Part shown: positions 33,724-45,255 of the stretch, one piece after another
Position numbering within the stretch: the stretch's first letter is position 1
Layout: every line of letters begins with the position of its first letter
Assembly: GCF_030272615.1 (NCBI RefSeq)
Contig: NC_081406.1
Location: 396,760,439-396,824,438, forward strand
Direction of reading: 5' to 3'
Source of the DNA: Cryptomeria japonica
Taxonomy: Eukaryota; Streptophyta; Pinopsida; Cupressales; Cupressaceae
Length of the DNA stretch: 64,000 nt
The notes under the pieces: model-generated
The model's database searches: none
What the model saw: only the letters and a program-made list of their open reading frames with translations
Told to the model about the DNA's origin: nothing
Position numbers and translations under genes: made by a program

Positions 33724-34092
33724 TGTGCAGGGGATTCGATGGAGGCGGTAGCTGAACCATAGCGGCGGTTATTATTTTACAGGGGGCGGCGGGTTTGGAG
33801 GGAGGTGGCGCCATGGAGAGAGAGGGCACTGCGGGGAGGGTTTTCACACAGGCGGCGGTGAGAGGGTGGGTGCCACCCGCAGCGGTGCCGAGGCCACCAC
33901 TGCAGGTCATGGGCCGCAGCGGCGCCGTGGCGTCCCTGCGGGACACGGCCCACAGTGGCACTGTGGGCGCCCCTGTGGACCTTGGCCCATAGTGGTACCA
34001 TGGTGCCTCTATGGGTCGTGGCCCACAGAGGGCCCCGTGCTGCCCCGAGGCAGCCGCATGGAGCTTTGTCTCCGACCCTCGGGTAGGGTTTG
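33724..34092. repeat. GC-rich island with about 36-bp degenerate tandem units
   Basis: A sharp switch to GC-rich sequence inside AT-rich DNA. From about 33913 to 34050 units of 36-37 bp start GCCGCAG, CCCACAG, CCCATAG and CCCACAG, each with an internal CACAGTGG...CTGTGG-like palindrome. Both strands stay open here, a by-product of base composition; no domain is recognised. It could be a captured host fragment or a GC-rich LTR-adjacent repeat. Confidence 0.7.
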
Positions 34093-34105
34093 CAATTTTT
34101 TTTAT

Positions 34106-34117
<12 letters not shown>

Positions 34118-34194
<77 letters not shown>
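34118..34194. repeat. (AT)n microsatellite
   Basis: Uninterrupted AT dinucleotides, about 77 bp. The isoleucine-tyrosine frames on both strands are artefacts. Confidence 0.98.
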
Positions 34195-34196
<2 letters not shown>

Positions 34197-37100
34197 ATCT
34201 CTAGGGTTAGATTTTTAGATTTCTTTTTTTTAAACATATAGGCAATAATAAAATAATGACAACATATAAAAGATATACATTTCATTTCTTTTTAAATTGA
34301 TGTAAAGTGTGATCTAATTAAACATGTATACAAATATTGATTAAGTTAGGTTAAATAGATTTTGAATATGCAACATTAAAATTATTATGACTATCAGATT
34401 TAATAGCATGATAAATATATCAAAAGTTCATTTCTTCATTTAAAATAGACATAAATCTATTAGTCATGTATTAGATTTTTTTGTTGTATTCCCCCCCCCT
34501 TTTTTTTATACAGTAATAAAATAAATTAATGGCTGACAGAAAGCAAAATAGAACAAAAACATAATAGTTATCCTTTTCTTTCATTTCTTATCTATCTATA
34601 TTTCTTGATTTCTCCTCTATGTCTAAATCTGCATTTTTTTTTTTAATCACATAAAAGCGGATTTTCAAAAAATTAACAGATTTAACTAACTGCATTTCTT
34701 TTAATTGTAAACTTCTAATAGTTAATTATAGGAAAAGATAAAATTGTCTACCTTAACTTTCTGCATTTTTTTTTGAATAACTGACAGAAGTAAATAAAAT
34801 TACAACAACCTTATAACATTTAGAAATCATTTAAAAACTTTAAGAATACAAACCTATTATTCCTCTAATATCTTTTTAACCATATTTTTGCACTAGGATC
34901 TAAATAACTAGGACTAAATGTTATTTCCAGCTTACTAATATTCATGCTTTCTTTGAAACAAATTAATTTATCTATCTAAATTTATTGCATTATTTAGAAG
35001 GAAAATGACAGATTTCAATTAATGACAACAACATTAACATTACAGAATTTATTCAAAATACTTTCTCCTTACTTAAAAGATCAACATCTTTAGTAAAATA
35101 CACTACATTACATGGTAAGCCTTTTTGAATAGTACATTTTTTTTTTCCAAAATAAATACAATGGAAAACTCTTCTCTTTCATTTCTACAACTAAGATACC
35201 GCAATAGGAACAATTCCGAAGCTTTTCCTTTAAACCCTTCCCAAAGCAACCCGCAATACAAAATCTTAGGGTTGTGACCATGGAGGGCTCACCTCCCAAC
35301 CTAGGCTTACTAGAAGCCACCCCCGAGCTTGGAGAACCAAGACCTAGATGGGTTACACTCAAACAATACATAAACAAACAAGGAAAACTCAAAACAAACA
35401 CATTCCCATCCCAAGGCTGAACATCATCACATAATGTGATTTTTACATGGGTGGAAGTGGACCAAGTACCTTGAGGAGAACTGCAAGATACTAGATCACA
35501 AGCCATGTCATGGCAACCAAGAACACAACACAAGTCCATCTTGACCCAACATCCTTATGACCCCCAAGGCATACATGCCATAATTTCTCCCCTTATGACC
35601 CCCAAATGCATAAACAAAACTATGCAGCAAGGGTCACACAAACAAACCCTTGAGATCACTCTCTTAAAGAGAGCCTCTCACTCTAAGACTGTCAAACAAC
35701 CTTCCACCCCCATGACCATTCTACCCTCCCAAGGGTAAGATGGCCTTTGATACTCCCAAAACACAAGAAAATGTATAACAAAGAAAACAAGTGAAAGCTC
35801 ACATATATATCTTCACAAATAAAATACAAGGGAAGAAAACAACTACATTCAAGAAATCTTTCAAAAACAAATTTCAACATACAAAGTAAGAGATTGAACC
35901 AACCTTGAATCCGCCAAGGGTTTACTAGGGATAGTTTGGAGAAGAGCAGCCCAAATCCACAATTCTTTTCTTCCACACTTAGCCAAAAATTCTATTCTAA
36001 ACTTGTTACAAAACTGCAAGATCTCATCTCCAAAGATGGAGAGTGGGTGATTAACTTCCTAAGTCTCAATCCTTTGCCTAAGAAGGCTTCTCTCACTCTT
36101 TCCAAACTTGTTGGGTAGAGTGAGAGATCACATTGGTTGGTCTTCCCAAAGTCTTACACACTCCCTAACCAAGGCACCTCAAAAAGGGGAATGAAATGGG
36201 GAAAATGAATGACACATACCAAGAAGGTTATCTAACCAAGGATGGCTCTCCTAAAGATGGAATTCGGCCATCTTGAGAAACTCACTTTTTGGGGTGGTTA
36301 AACAAGTCCTAGGGAGTGGACACATGGCCAAATTTGGCCTTCACCCATAGGTACACCATGAGGCCCATTAAAAATGCTCCAAAACTAACTCTAGGAGTTG
36401 TTTTAACCTTTTGAAAGTCCACCCAAAGTTTACCTACGGGTCAACTTTGAGTTGACCCTCCTAATGGCTCACTATCCTAGATTTACTTGGGACCTTCAAG
36501 GATAATTTGAAAATATATCATTGGTAAAAATAAATTTCACAAAAGGTGACATGACAATGCCAACTCAACATACAACATATGTGTCAAGTGACACTACAAA
36601 AAGAATTCCACATCATAAATACACACATGGCAATTGTCTCTTGTAGGATTTAAACAAATTAATAAATACAATTTAACACACATGCAAACATTTACATTTA
36701 CGAATAAAATACGATACATACGGGGTGTTGTCTCTCCAAATAGACAACCCCTGGTTTTATGAACGTACATAGGTCTAGGCTTGATTCTCCATAATGTTTC
36801 CATGGTCACATGGATAATTTTCCTGCACATCTCAATTACACATTAGTAATTCCCAAATGACCTCATATAATATTAAACATATGAATAAGAATACAAATCA
36901 ATCACTCTAGATATAATTGACATCATACAAATCATTTTACCACATATCAAAACACTCCACATAAGTAATTTATCATAATCCTCATAAATTTAATCCATTC
37001 ATATGATATGCATCATATTTCTAGCATCATAATAAAGTCCTGCAAATCAAATAAATGACATACACCATCTCAATGTTATCCTATCCTAGAATCATATAAA

Positions 37101-37245
37101 ATTCTATATCCATAATGCATAGAAATGAAGCATCAATATATCAATGTTATTCAATACTGGGATCATATAAAGTTCTATATCCATAATGCATAAAAATAAA
37201 GCATCCATAATAGTTCCAACATCAAAATCACTGAAAAGATAGGAT
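34195..37245 (-). other. Gypsy-C non-coding 3' segment replacing integrase
   Basis: 3 kb with no readable gypsy domain where RNase H and integrase should be. 34200-35100 is very AT-rich. A 143-codon frame at 35108-35539 (minus) has no known motif. 37074-37204 is a two-copy direct repeat of about 65 bp around ATAAAATTCTATATCCATAA. This may be an unrecognised insertion or a rearranged 3' end. Confidence 0.55.
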
Positions 37246-38600
37246 AAGAATAAATCGACCCTCCTGCATAAGGATTGCTCCTAATCCATCCAAAGAAGCA
37301 TCTGTGCATACCATGAAGTCAGTCGTGGGGTCTGGCACAATAAGAATAGGTGCACTAGTGAGTGCCCTTTTCATATCCTAAAAGGACCTCTCACACCTTT
37401 CTTTCCACTTGAATTTCTTTCCTTTTTGCTGAAGGAATGTAATGGGATGGGCAACTCTAGAAAATCCCTCAACCAATTGTCTGTAGTACCCTGTTAGACC
37501 CATGAAACTCCTGACCTCTGTCACACTAGTTGGCGCTGGCCAATCCATAATAGCTCTGATCTTCGATGGGTCAACTAAGATCCCATCACTGGATATAACA
37601 TGCCCAAGGTATTTGACCTCTAACCTAAAGAAAGCACACTTCAACAAAGTGCCGTACAACTGGTTGTCCCTCAGACACTGCAAAACCTACCTCAAATGCT
37701 CCTCATGCTCCTTCTCATTCCGAGAATAAATCAATATGTCATTAAGGAACACAATCATAAACCAGTCAAGGAAAGTGTGATATACCCCATTCATGAGACT
37801 CATTAATACAGCTAGAGAATTCGTAAGACCGAATGGAACCACGGTGAACTTATAGTGGCCATACTTGATACGAAACGTGGTCTTGTGGATATCACTCTCC
37901 ACTATCCTCAACTAATGGTACCCTGACTTTAGATCTGTCTTGGAAAATACTTTAGCACCCTGAAGCTGATCAAACAAATCACTAATCCTGGGCAAGGGAT
38001 AATGGTTCTTGATGGTCACTTTATTCAGCTACCTATAATCCATGCATAATCGAAGGGATCCGTCCTTCTTCTTCACAAAGATGACTGGTGAGACCCAAGG
38101 GGAGATGCTAGGATGAATGTGACCCTTCTCTAAGAGTTCCTCAAGTTGCATCTTGATCTCATTAAGGTCATTCGTGGTCATCCTATAAGGTGCTCTCAAA
38201 ACTAGCTCAGCTCCTGGTACAAGATCTATGTGGAAGTCAATCTCTCTGCTAGGTGGCATACCAGGTAGCTCAGCTGGAAACACATCTGCAAACTCCTCAA
38301 GAATGGGATAATCATCTAGGGAAGGCTCCTTCTCATTTTATTCCTCTCTATCACTGATGGTGATAGCAAACAACTGACATCCCTTTCGCATGCTCCGCTT
38401 AAGCTGCATAGTGGAAATCATACAAAGAGACATGGGCCTCTGAATCCTAGTGATTACTATGGGAGCACTATGATCATCCTCACACTCAATCTTTTTAAAT
38501 CCATCTTGGCTCTATGGGCGTAAAACCAATCGATGCCAAGTACGATGCCATAAGATCCGAGTGGTGTAACTCTAAGGTCTACTAAGGTGGTTGTATTACC
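37246..38600 (-). pseudogene. Gypsy-C reverse transcriptase and RNase H start
   Basis: From high to low coordinate: [19 protein letters not shown] and the RT fingers [22 protein letters not shown]-type segment (38283-38029); palm region at 37911-37687, where the catalytic box reads FLND instead of YVDD/FVDD, so a catalytic aspartate has become asparagine; connection [18 protein letters not shown] and [17 protein letters not shown] (37683-37378); then RNase H start VCTDASLDGLGAILMQEG near 37260-37320. Stops lie near 38036 and 37914, with another at 37381. RNase H stops abruptly at about 37246. Confidence 0.88.
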
Positions 38601-38603
38601 AAT

Positions 38604-38897
38604 CTAGAGCTGATATCCCCTAACCTCTGAATCCACTGACACTCTAGCCCCTAAAGCTAACTCCACTTCCCAATTGACACCATGCCTAATTGCAACTAGT
38701 CCACAACGCTCCACAACCAATGGAGATATAAAGGAGTCAGTAGCTCCTGAGTCAAACAATATAGAAACACTGATACTACTGATCATACCTGCAGCCTCAA
38801 TAACTGTGGCCTGGTGCTCTACCTGGCGGTTGTCAACCACTACGAAGACCCTATGGGACTTGCCCATATCCCCAACCGTAGGCTCTGATGCTGCCAT
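38604..38897 (-). pseudogene. Gypsy-C aspartic protease
   Basis: A 97-codon open stretch with the retropepsin active site ILFDSGATDSFIS near 38740-38780, preceded by a substrate-like linker and followed by the flap side. It cleaves the gag-pol polyprotein in intact relatives. The stop before it (about 38904) separates it from gag. Confidence 0.88.
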
Positions 38898-38904
38898 CCT
38901 CTAA

Positions 38905-40226
38905 CTACCTACCATCTGACCTTGCGGACAGTCTCTCGCCATGTGCCCCATAGCTCCACATGTGAAACAAGCACTGCATGCTTGAAACTGTACGCCCTGA
39001 GGCCTAGAGAAAGACTATCCACCTGTCTTGCTTGAACCATTGTACCCACCCCTAGAGGATTGCTGAGTCCATGCCAGAGATGTGTAAGTACCCTATGCTC
39101 TCTGTTTGTGCCTAGGATGCTGTGAATGCCATTGCTTGGGCTTAGAGCCTTATTATCCCTGAGGGGGCCTCTACCTTTGATTTTGTTGTGACTACTGCAG
39201 AGGAGGGGTTTTAAAGGACCCCAATGTATTTTTGTGGTTGCCTTTCCAGTGGGGTTTCTGAAATCCAAAAGACTGGGGTGCAGGGTTTTGGTTCTAAAAC
39301 TGATCCCTCATGTCCTGAGGCCTAACATGAATTTCCTCTGTTATCAAGGCCTTCTCCATGGCAACTCGAAGGCTTACTGGAGTGGCCATCCTCATCAGTC
39401 CTGCTATCCCAGCATTCAGTCCCCTAATAAAATGGTTGACGAGAAGCTTCTCGTCCTTCAGGTAATCCACATATGGTAGGAGCTCGATGAACTTACTCTC
39501 ATACTAGGTCATTGAGAGACCCTTATGCTGGAGATCATGGAACTCATCTATCCTATGCTACCTGAAGTGCTCCAATAGGTATCTCTCCCTGAACCTCTCT
39601 GTAAAGATCTCCCATGTGAGGGTGTCTGCAACTAGGCCACACTTGTATTCCTCCTATCTCCACCATGTGGAGGTCGTTCCTCTCAAAAGGTGAATTTATA
39701 CTCGAGCCTTCAGATTGCTTTCATAGGAACGCAATGCAAAGCGCCAATCTAGGATCAAAAGCCAAGCCTTAGCTTCTACCCTGTCGGTAGATCCCCCCAA
39801 AGACGGTGGCTGGAGGCGCAAAACCTCTCTGATCAGATCCCCTGGATCATGACGTGCTCTCTCAAAATATATAGGCACTACTACTGGAGGTGGTCCGGGT
39901 AGATGAATAAACTCAGGCTCATGCTTAGCCTGGCCCTCTAAGGGATTAGGAGGTGGACTCCTACTCCGTTCTCTATCTGATGATCTATGGCTCCATGAGT
40001 TCTGGTTTTCTGCATGATGGTCAACTGCTGGAAGCCTATCCTATACTATCCCAATCAGGTTTTGAAGCGCTAATAAGATGTCTCGGTTTGGGTCAACCAG
40101 TCATTCAAGAGGAGCCTCTGGGTTCCCTTTTGGAACTAGTTCCTCCCTATCAACATCTTCGCGTACCATACGTGCATGCCTAGGATCCCTACTGCGCTTG
40201 CGAGCTTGTCGCGTAGTCGGAGGCAT
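38905..40226 (-). pseudogene. Gypsy-C gag with zinc knuckle
   Basis: Starts MPPTTRQARKRSRDPRHAR at 40226, a basic N-terminus about 115 bp from the PBS. A gag core with PIYFERARHDPGDLIREVLR and TSTWWR is followed by ERFRERYLLEHFR and, at the C-terminus, an intact CX2CX4HX4C zinc knuckle CFTCGAMGHMARDC near 38929-38975. At least eight stops interrupt it, most at positions where Q or W would be expected. Confidence 0.88.
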
Positions 40227-40342
40227 CCTTATGAGAAAATAAAATAAAATGAAATAAATAAATAATTTTTGGAGAAAAATTTAATTAATTAAATAATTAA
40301 AGCGAAACGTAATGGAGAAAGGTTCCTAGTGTTGGAAACCTT

Positions 40343-40354
40343 GCTCTGATACCA
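40343..40354 (-). other. Gypsy-C primer binding site
   Basis: The minus strand reads TGGTATCAGAGC, an exact initiator-Met tRNA match, three bases from the LTR. Confidence 0.92.
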
Positions 40355-40357
40355 AAA

Positions 40358-41420
40358 TGTTGTGCCTAAACTTTTGGGCAATTTTTTTTTTTTTTTTTTG
40401 AAACATACACTCATTAAATGATCTACATTAAAATGAAACCAAATAAGTCTTGTCTTAACTAAGGTGTAAATGGAATCGTTTACTAAAGTTGAAACAATTA
40501 GCTAAATCAATATAGCGACAATAATTAGTGAAGACTAATTATTCCCTAACAGGATCATCGCAACTTGATTAACTCATCTAATCAGCCTAATTAATTTTCT
40601 GCTTAATTAAAGTTGAGAGATATTTAAATATCTTGATTGTATTTAAATTATTCCAGGCTAATTAAAATTGTGATAATGTTATTTTGAATTGAAGTTAATT
40701 AATTGAGCGCACGCAAATTCACTTTTAAAAAATAACTAATGAGGTTAAATTAATTCAATAATGATATTTGCTAAATAAATATATTTTATATTAAAGTCAA
40801 TTTTAAATCCCCAAAACCTTCAAATTTTCTGCTATTAAACTCTTGGCCAAAATTGACCTCATAGGCTAGATTTCATATAAAACAATTATTATTATTCATT
40901 AATAATTTCCCCCAAACTAAATTTAACTTAACGTCCATATTTAATTAAATGTGGACAATAACTATATAATAACCCTAGTTATTAAAATTAGATCAATAAA
41001 TGCGAATTAATATATCTATATAAAATTAACCCCCATTTTAAATTATGCATTGATACAAAGACTATATTAAAATAAATTAATCTTCATCTTAGTCAAATAG
41101 GGAGTTATAATTAATTGCCCACATGGCTATAATTAAATGGGAGGAAAATTCTTCTTCAAACTTTAAAAAGAATTCCCCCTCTTTAACTAATAATTTTAAA
41201 CCTCAAACCCTAAATAGGGTTGGGTTATTCCTCTACTAAATTTTATTTAAAAACAACTCTAATAATTTATTTTTCTTTTCTAAATGCTAACCCTAACCCG
41301 AATATGGGCTAGGGTTACATTTCTTATTTTCCTCTTTAATTTTATATGCTAACCCTAACCCGAATATGGATAAGGGTTGCATATTTTCCACTTCATGCTC
41401 ATTGATCTCTCTTTTTCTAG
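40358..41420 (-). repeat. Gypsy-C 5' LTR
   Basis: Begins TGTTGTGCCTAAAC and ends TTCTAG before the TGATGT flank. Carries the same pair of telomere-like hairpins (41287-41321 and 41350-41380). Confidence 0.87.
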
Positions 41421-41426
41421 TGATGT

Positions 41427-41800
41427 GATACATGTACATTGACATGATACAACACACACACACACACACACACACACCTGTGTGTGTGTGTGTCTATGAG
41501 ATTCGACATTGTGATTTTATCTTGTGTTCTCATGGATGGATGTTGCTGTTATTTATATGCTCATGTGATGGATGATTTAGATTTAGATGCTTATCATAAT
41601 TTAATTTACATATGTTTGTATGCATGATTAAATATTATGATGATCTATATAGAGATATGACACATGTACACACACACACACGTGGATGTAACAATACATA
41701 GTTAGTTCATAACACATGAATAAATGTCATTTCAATGAAGGATATGTGTTAGGACGTGACCCCATAGGTGTCTAGGTGTCACGTGTAAGACACATATTGC
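41427..41800. other. TatB remnant between PMD-2 and integrase, with CA/TG palindrome
   Basis: (CA)n immediately followed by (TG)n at 41452-41493 forms a perfect inverted microsatellite; a shorter CA run lies at 41668-41681. The C-terminal part of PMD-2 would be expected here but is not readable. Confidence 0.6.
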
Positions 41801-42900
41801 ACATTTTCTACGCATGGTATCTACGTAGGTGTGCGACATTGATCGGTTCTTTGAGAGGAGTGCCATCCATGGAGGATAAACCATAGGCACCAGAACCATA
41901 AACAAAGTGACGATGTATGGACCTAACCAATTAGGGCTAAATTTCCCTCTTTGATCAGGTGGTGCGTTAACATTTTTCTGGCTCTCATAAAGAACCAGGT
42001 CACCTACCTTAAAGATCTAAGATAACACAATTTGGTTATACTGTTTAGATAAATATTTTTGATAAGATTGAAGATGTTGAAGGGCCTTTAAGAGGAACTC
42101 ATCTAACAACTCAAGCTGATTCAAACAAAGAGTGTGATAGGAATCATCATCAATAACCCCTTTTAAGGAGACCTGCAAAGAGGGTATCTCCAATTCAAGA
42201 GGCATAATAGCATTAGCACCATACACAAGGTTGTAGGGTGTCTTTCTTGTAGCCATATGGACAGTTGTGCGATAGGCCCATAACATGTATACTAACTGTA
42301 CATGCCAATCTTTACCATGTTTAGTAACGGTCTTGTGCAAGATCTATTCAATAGTCTTGTTAGATGGTTCCGCTTGACCATTAGATTTGAGATAGTAAGG
42401 TGTAGAGAAGAGGTGCTGAATGTGAAATTTGTCAAGAAACTACTTAACCTCCTTGTTATTAAAAGGCATACCATTATCAGAAACAAGGGTAGAAGGCAAG
42501 ACAAATTGAGAAATGATATCATCCATGATGAAGCCACAAATTATATCAGTGGTAGTCGATCGTAGTGTCACCACCTTGACCCACTTCGTGAAGTAATCTA
42601 TAGCAGTGATAATGAAGACATCAACCTTAGAAGAAGGGGGAGATATCTTGCCAATGATGTCCAATCCCCAAGTTTGGAAAGGCCATGGGGAGACCTAACT
42701 ATAGAGGTCCTATGCAGGGGCTTGAATCAGGTTTCTATGTTGTTGACATTGGCGGCACTTTTTGACAAAGGCAAAGGAATCCTATTCCATCTTTTGCCAA
42801 TAGTACCCCATGTGAATTAGTTTGTGTATCAAAGGTTTTTCTCCAAAATGCCCACCTCCAGAGCCTGAATGGGCTTCCTGAAGGGCGAAGAGGATTTCAG
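41801..42900 (-). pseudogene. TatB integrase
   Basis: From 42900 down: zinc-binding EAHSGSGGGHFGEKP...CRQC (H-H-C-C) near 42900-42745; core with TWGLDIIGK (first D), VSDNGMPF (second D) and SNGQAEPSNK (E) between 42680 and 42350; then LVYMLWAYRTTVHMATRKTPY, YGANAIMPLELEIPSL and the C-terminal GKFSPNWLGPYIV; ends EPINVAHLRRYHA at about 41803 followed by TAG. The D,D,E triad is kept, but stops (for example before FLDKFHIQH and after SNKTIE) and shifts make it non-functional. Style and neighbours place it in the Tat branch of gypsy. Confidence 0.9.
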
Positions 42901-43640
42901 CTTTTGTCAAATGATGTAAAAGAAGTCCATTTTATGATCTCCTATAAAGAACGTTAGATAAGAGAATATATCGAGTGTTCAACTTTCGAATCTGTATATG
43001 AAAAATTTTGTTGGCATCATCAAGAAAACTCCCAGTCTTTAGATAATTGAAGATTCATGTGAACTATTCTATCGATTCGACATGGGCACACATAATTCTA
43101 TCAAATTGAGTTTGATCAGATACAACCAGAAAACATAGGACTTGTACCACAAAGCGGTATTCATCCTGATCAAAGTCGAGGCCTACACGAGAAGCTTTAC
43201 TCACCTTTGCATCCGCATGACGATTTTTACTCCATGAGATGCTATCGATCATGTAAGTAGCGAATTGCTTCAGTATGGTCACTACCAAGTCCTTGTACTA
43301 AGACAACTTCAACTTCTTAACATGATAGGCACCCGTCACTTGGTTCACAATAATCTTAGAATCTTTGTGGATGTGGATGCTCTTCACACCCCTAGCAATC
43401 GTAGCACAAATTCCTGCAATCAGGGCCTCGTACTTGGTGATGTTATTAGTACAATGAAATTCTAAATGAAAAGAGAGAGGAATTATCTTTCCTTCAGGTG
43501 AAACAAAAATTACACCTACACATGAGCCAGTTTGACACCTTGAACTATTGAAATACATATCCCATACGAAGTCCATTCAATGAGCAGAACATCCTCATTA
43601 GGAAAGAGGTCAAGGTGGGAAAAGACTTGCTTGAGGGAGC
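42901..43640 (-). pseudogene. TatB archaeal-type RNase H and linker
   Basis: The open segment 43576-43298 reads MYFNSSRCQTGSCVGVIF, TNNITKYEALIAGI and IHKDSKIIVNQVTG, the pattern of the extra archaeal-type RNase H of Tat elements. The first catalytic aspartate of the YFDGS motif is asparagine here, and the GDS aspartate context is altered. A linker to integrase follows. Confidence 0.82.
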
Positions 43641-45250
43641 ATCAACCAACTGATCAATGATGACCTACCCTTTGATTGACTTCTGAGCTATGAACCGTAA
43701 GTCAAAATTAGAGAGAAACATCATGCACTTGGCTAGCCTTCGCGAGAGACAAGACTTTCCAAAGAGGTGCTTAAGGATGCCATTTTTAGCAATGACCCAT
43801 GTTTCTGCATGGAGAATATAATGTTTAAGCTTCTGAGTCACAAAGACAAGGGCCAAGCACTATTTTTTCATAATAAAATATCAGGTTTCATATTCTATCA
43901 AAGTGCAGATAATGTAATAGACCGCTCTTCCCAATCTTCATCATCATGTTGTGCCAATAATGCTACTAAAGTGTGAGACAAAGCTGAAATGTATAGGAAG
44001 AAAGGTCTATTAGACATAACCGACATTAGGATAGGAGGATTAGCTAGGTATCCTTGATGGAATTAAATGCCTTTGACATTCATCATTCCAATTAAAGTGG
44101 GCATCTTTCTTTAGCAATCATGTGAAAGGAAGGGTACAATCAACCAATTATGCCATAGAATGACGAATGGCTTGGATCTTCCCCTATAGGCTATGAAGAT
44201 GAGAAATATTTTTAGGTGGAGGAATATTCACAATAGCATCAATTTTATCCATATCTATTTATATTCCTCGATGGTAGACAATGAATCCTAGGAGCTTCCT
44301 AGAGTCAACACCAAAGACACACTTATGAAGATTCAGTCTCATCTTATACAACTAAAGTCTTTCAAAGACTAGGTGGAGATTTTTAATATATGTTCTACGT
44401 GCTAAGGACTTTACCAATATATCTTTGACATAGCCTTCTAAGACCTTATAGATGAAATCATGAAATATCAAGGTCATGGCCTATTGATAGGCCACTCCCA
44501 CTATCTTCAACCCAAATGGCATGATGACATAGAAAAACGTCCCCCAAGGGGGTGTGAAAGAAATTTTATATTGATCTTTTGGGTTAATACAGATCTAGTT
44601 ATAACCTGAGAAGACGTTCATGAATGAGAGAAAATCATACCTCACAGTTGAATCCACAATCATATAAATATTCAAGAGAGAAAATTCATCCTTGAGGGAG
44701 GCTTTGTTTGCATCTTGAAAATCAATGCAAATGTAGATTTGACCATCGGGTTTTCTTACCGAGACAATGTTTGAGATCCAAGGTGAATAGTCAATGGGGT
44801 TAATAAAGACAACCTTTAGGAGCTTCTCTATCTCGGCCTAGACTAATAAAGCCACCTTAGGATTCATCTTTTGAATCTTTTGCTTCACCATCTTAGTATT
44901 AGGACTAAGCATGATGTTGTGTACCAAAATGGACTCATCAATCCCAGACATCTCTTTGTAAGACCAAGAAAAGATTTCAGGGAATTAATGTGGAAAGTTG
45001 GAGTATTCTTTGAACTCTTTGGGGGATAAGAATTTACCCACTTTTATGACCTTGTTGGGAGTCTTATTGCTCATGATGATGCTAGTAGTTTCTCCACTAA
45101 GAAGCGTACTATGGTCTTTCAGATGAGAAATAGACATTAGTTCTCCATTGTGAGATAGAGGTGCCCCTGCGAAACAAATTCTGTAAAGTACGCCTAAGCA
45201 TTCAAGCAATATAGGAATCAATGTTTATGATGGTAAGAAGGCAACCCATC
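43641..45250 (-). pseudogene. TatB reverse transcriptase and native RNase H
   Basis: From 45250: decayed linker; RT start KQKIQKMNPKVALLV near 44880; WISNIVSVRKPDGQIYICIDF; VFSGYN; MPFGLKIVGVAYQ; catalytic box YVKD (aspartate to lysine) near 44410-44425; RLNLHKCVFGV and ISHLHSL. Native RNase H at about 43980-43665 reads AVYYIICTLIEYE and ALVFVTQKLKHYIL, the degenerate type usual in Tat. Numerous stops. It is cut at 45255 by TatA and resumes at 62610. Confidence 0.88.
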
Positions 45251-45255
45251 ATATG

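Larger units (their letters stand above)
32627..41420 (-). mobile_element. Gypsy-C: Ty3/gypsy (Tekay/Del-like) element inserted in PMD-2
   Basis: LTRs 32627-33701 and 40358-41420 with PBS at 40343-40354 between gag and the right LTR set the minus orientation. Gag, protease, RT and the start of RNase H are readable; the rest of RNase H and integrase are missing and replaced by about 3.5 kb of non-coding DNA. TGATGT is present at both outer edges (32620-32625 and 41421-41426) and is the likely target duplication; exact LTR ends are uncertain by a few bases because the outer LTR end reads CTAG rather than CA. The RT and protease style resembles Tekay/Del chromoviruses; no chromodomain could be checked. 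Confidence 0.88.

Noticed and set aside
33698-34285. 195-codon minus-strand frame and overlapping plus-strand frames
   Set aside because: Created by the GC-rich island and the (AT)n tract; all frames are open because of composition, and no domain is present.
35108-35539. 143-codon minus-strand frame
   Set aside because: No recognisable motif, no neighbouring gene signals, and it sits in non-coding Gypsy-C sequence; probably chance.
41293-41475. Cys-Val repeat frame
   Set aside because: Translation of the CA/TG microsatellite.
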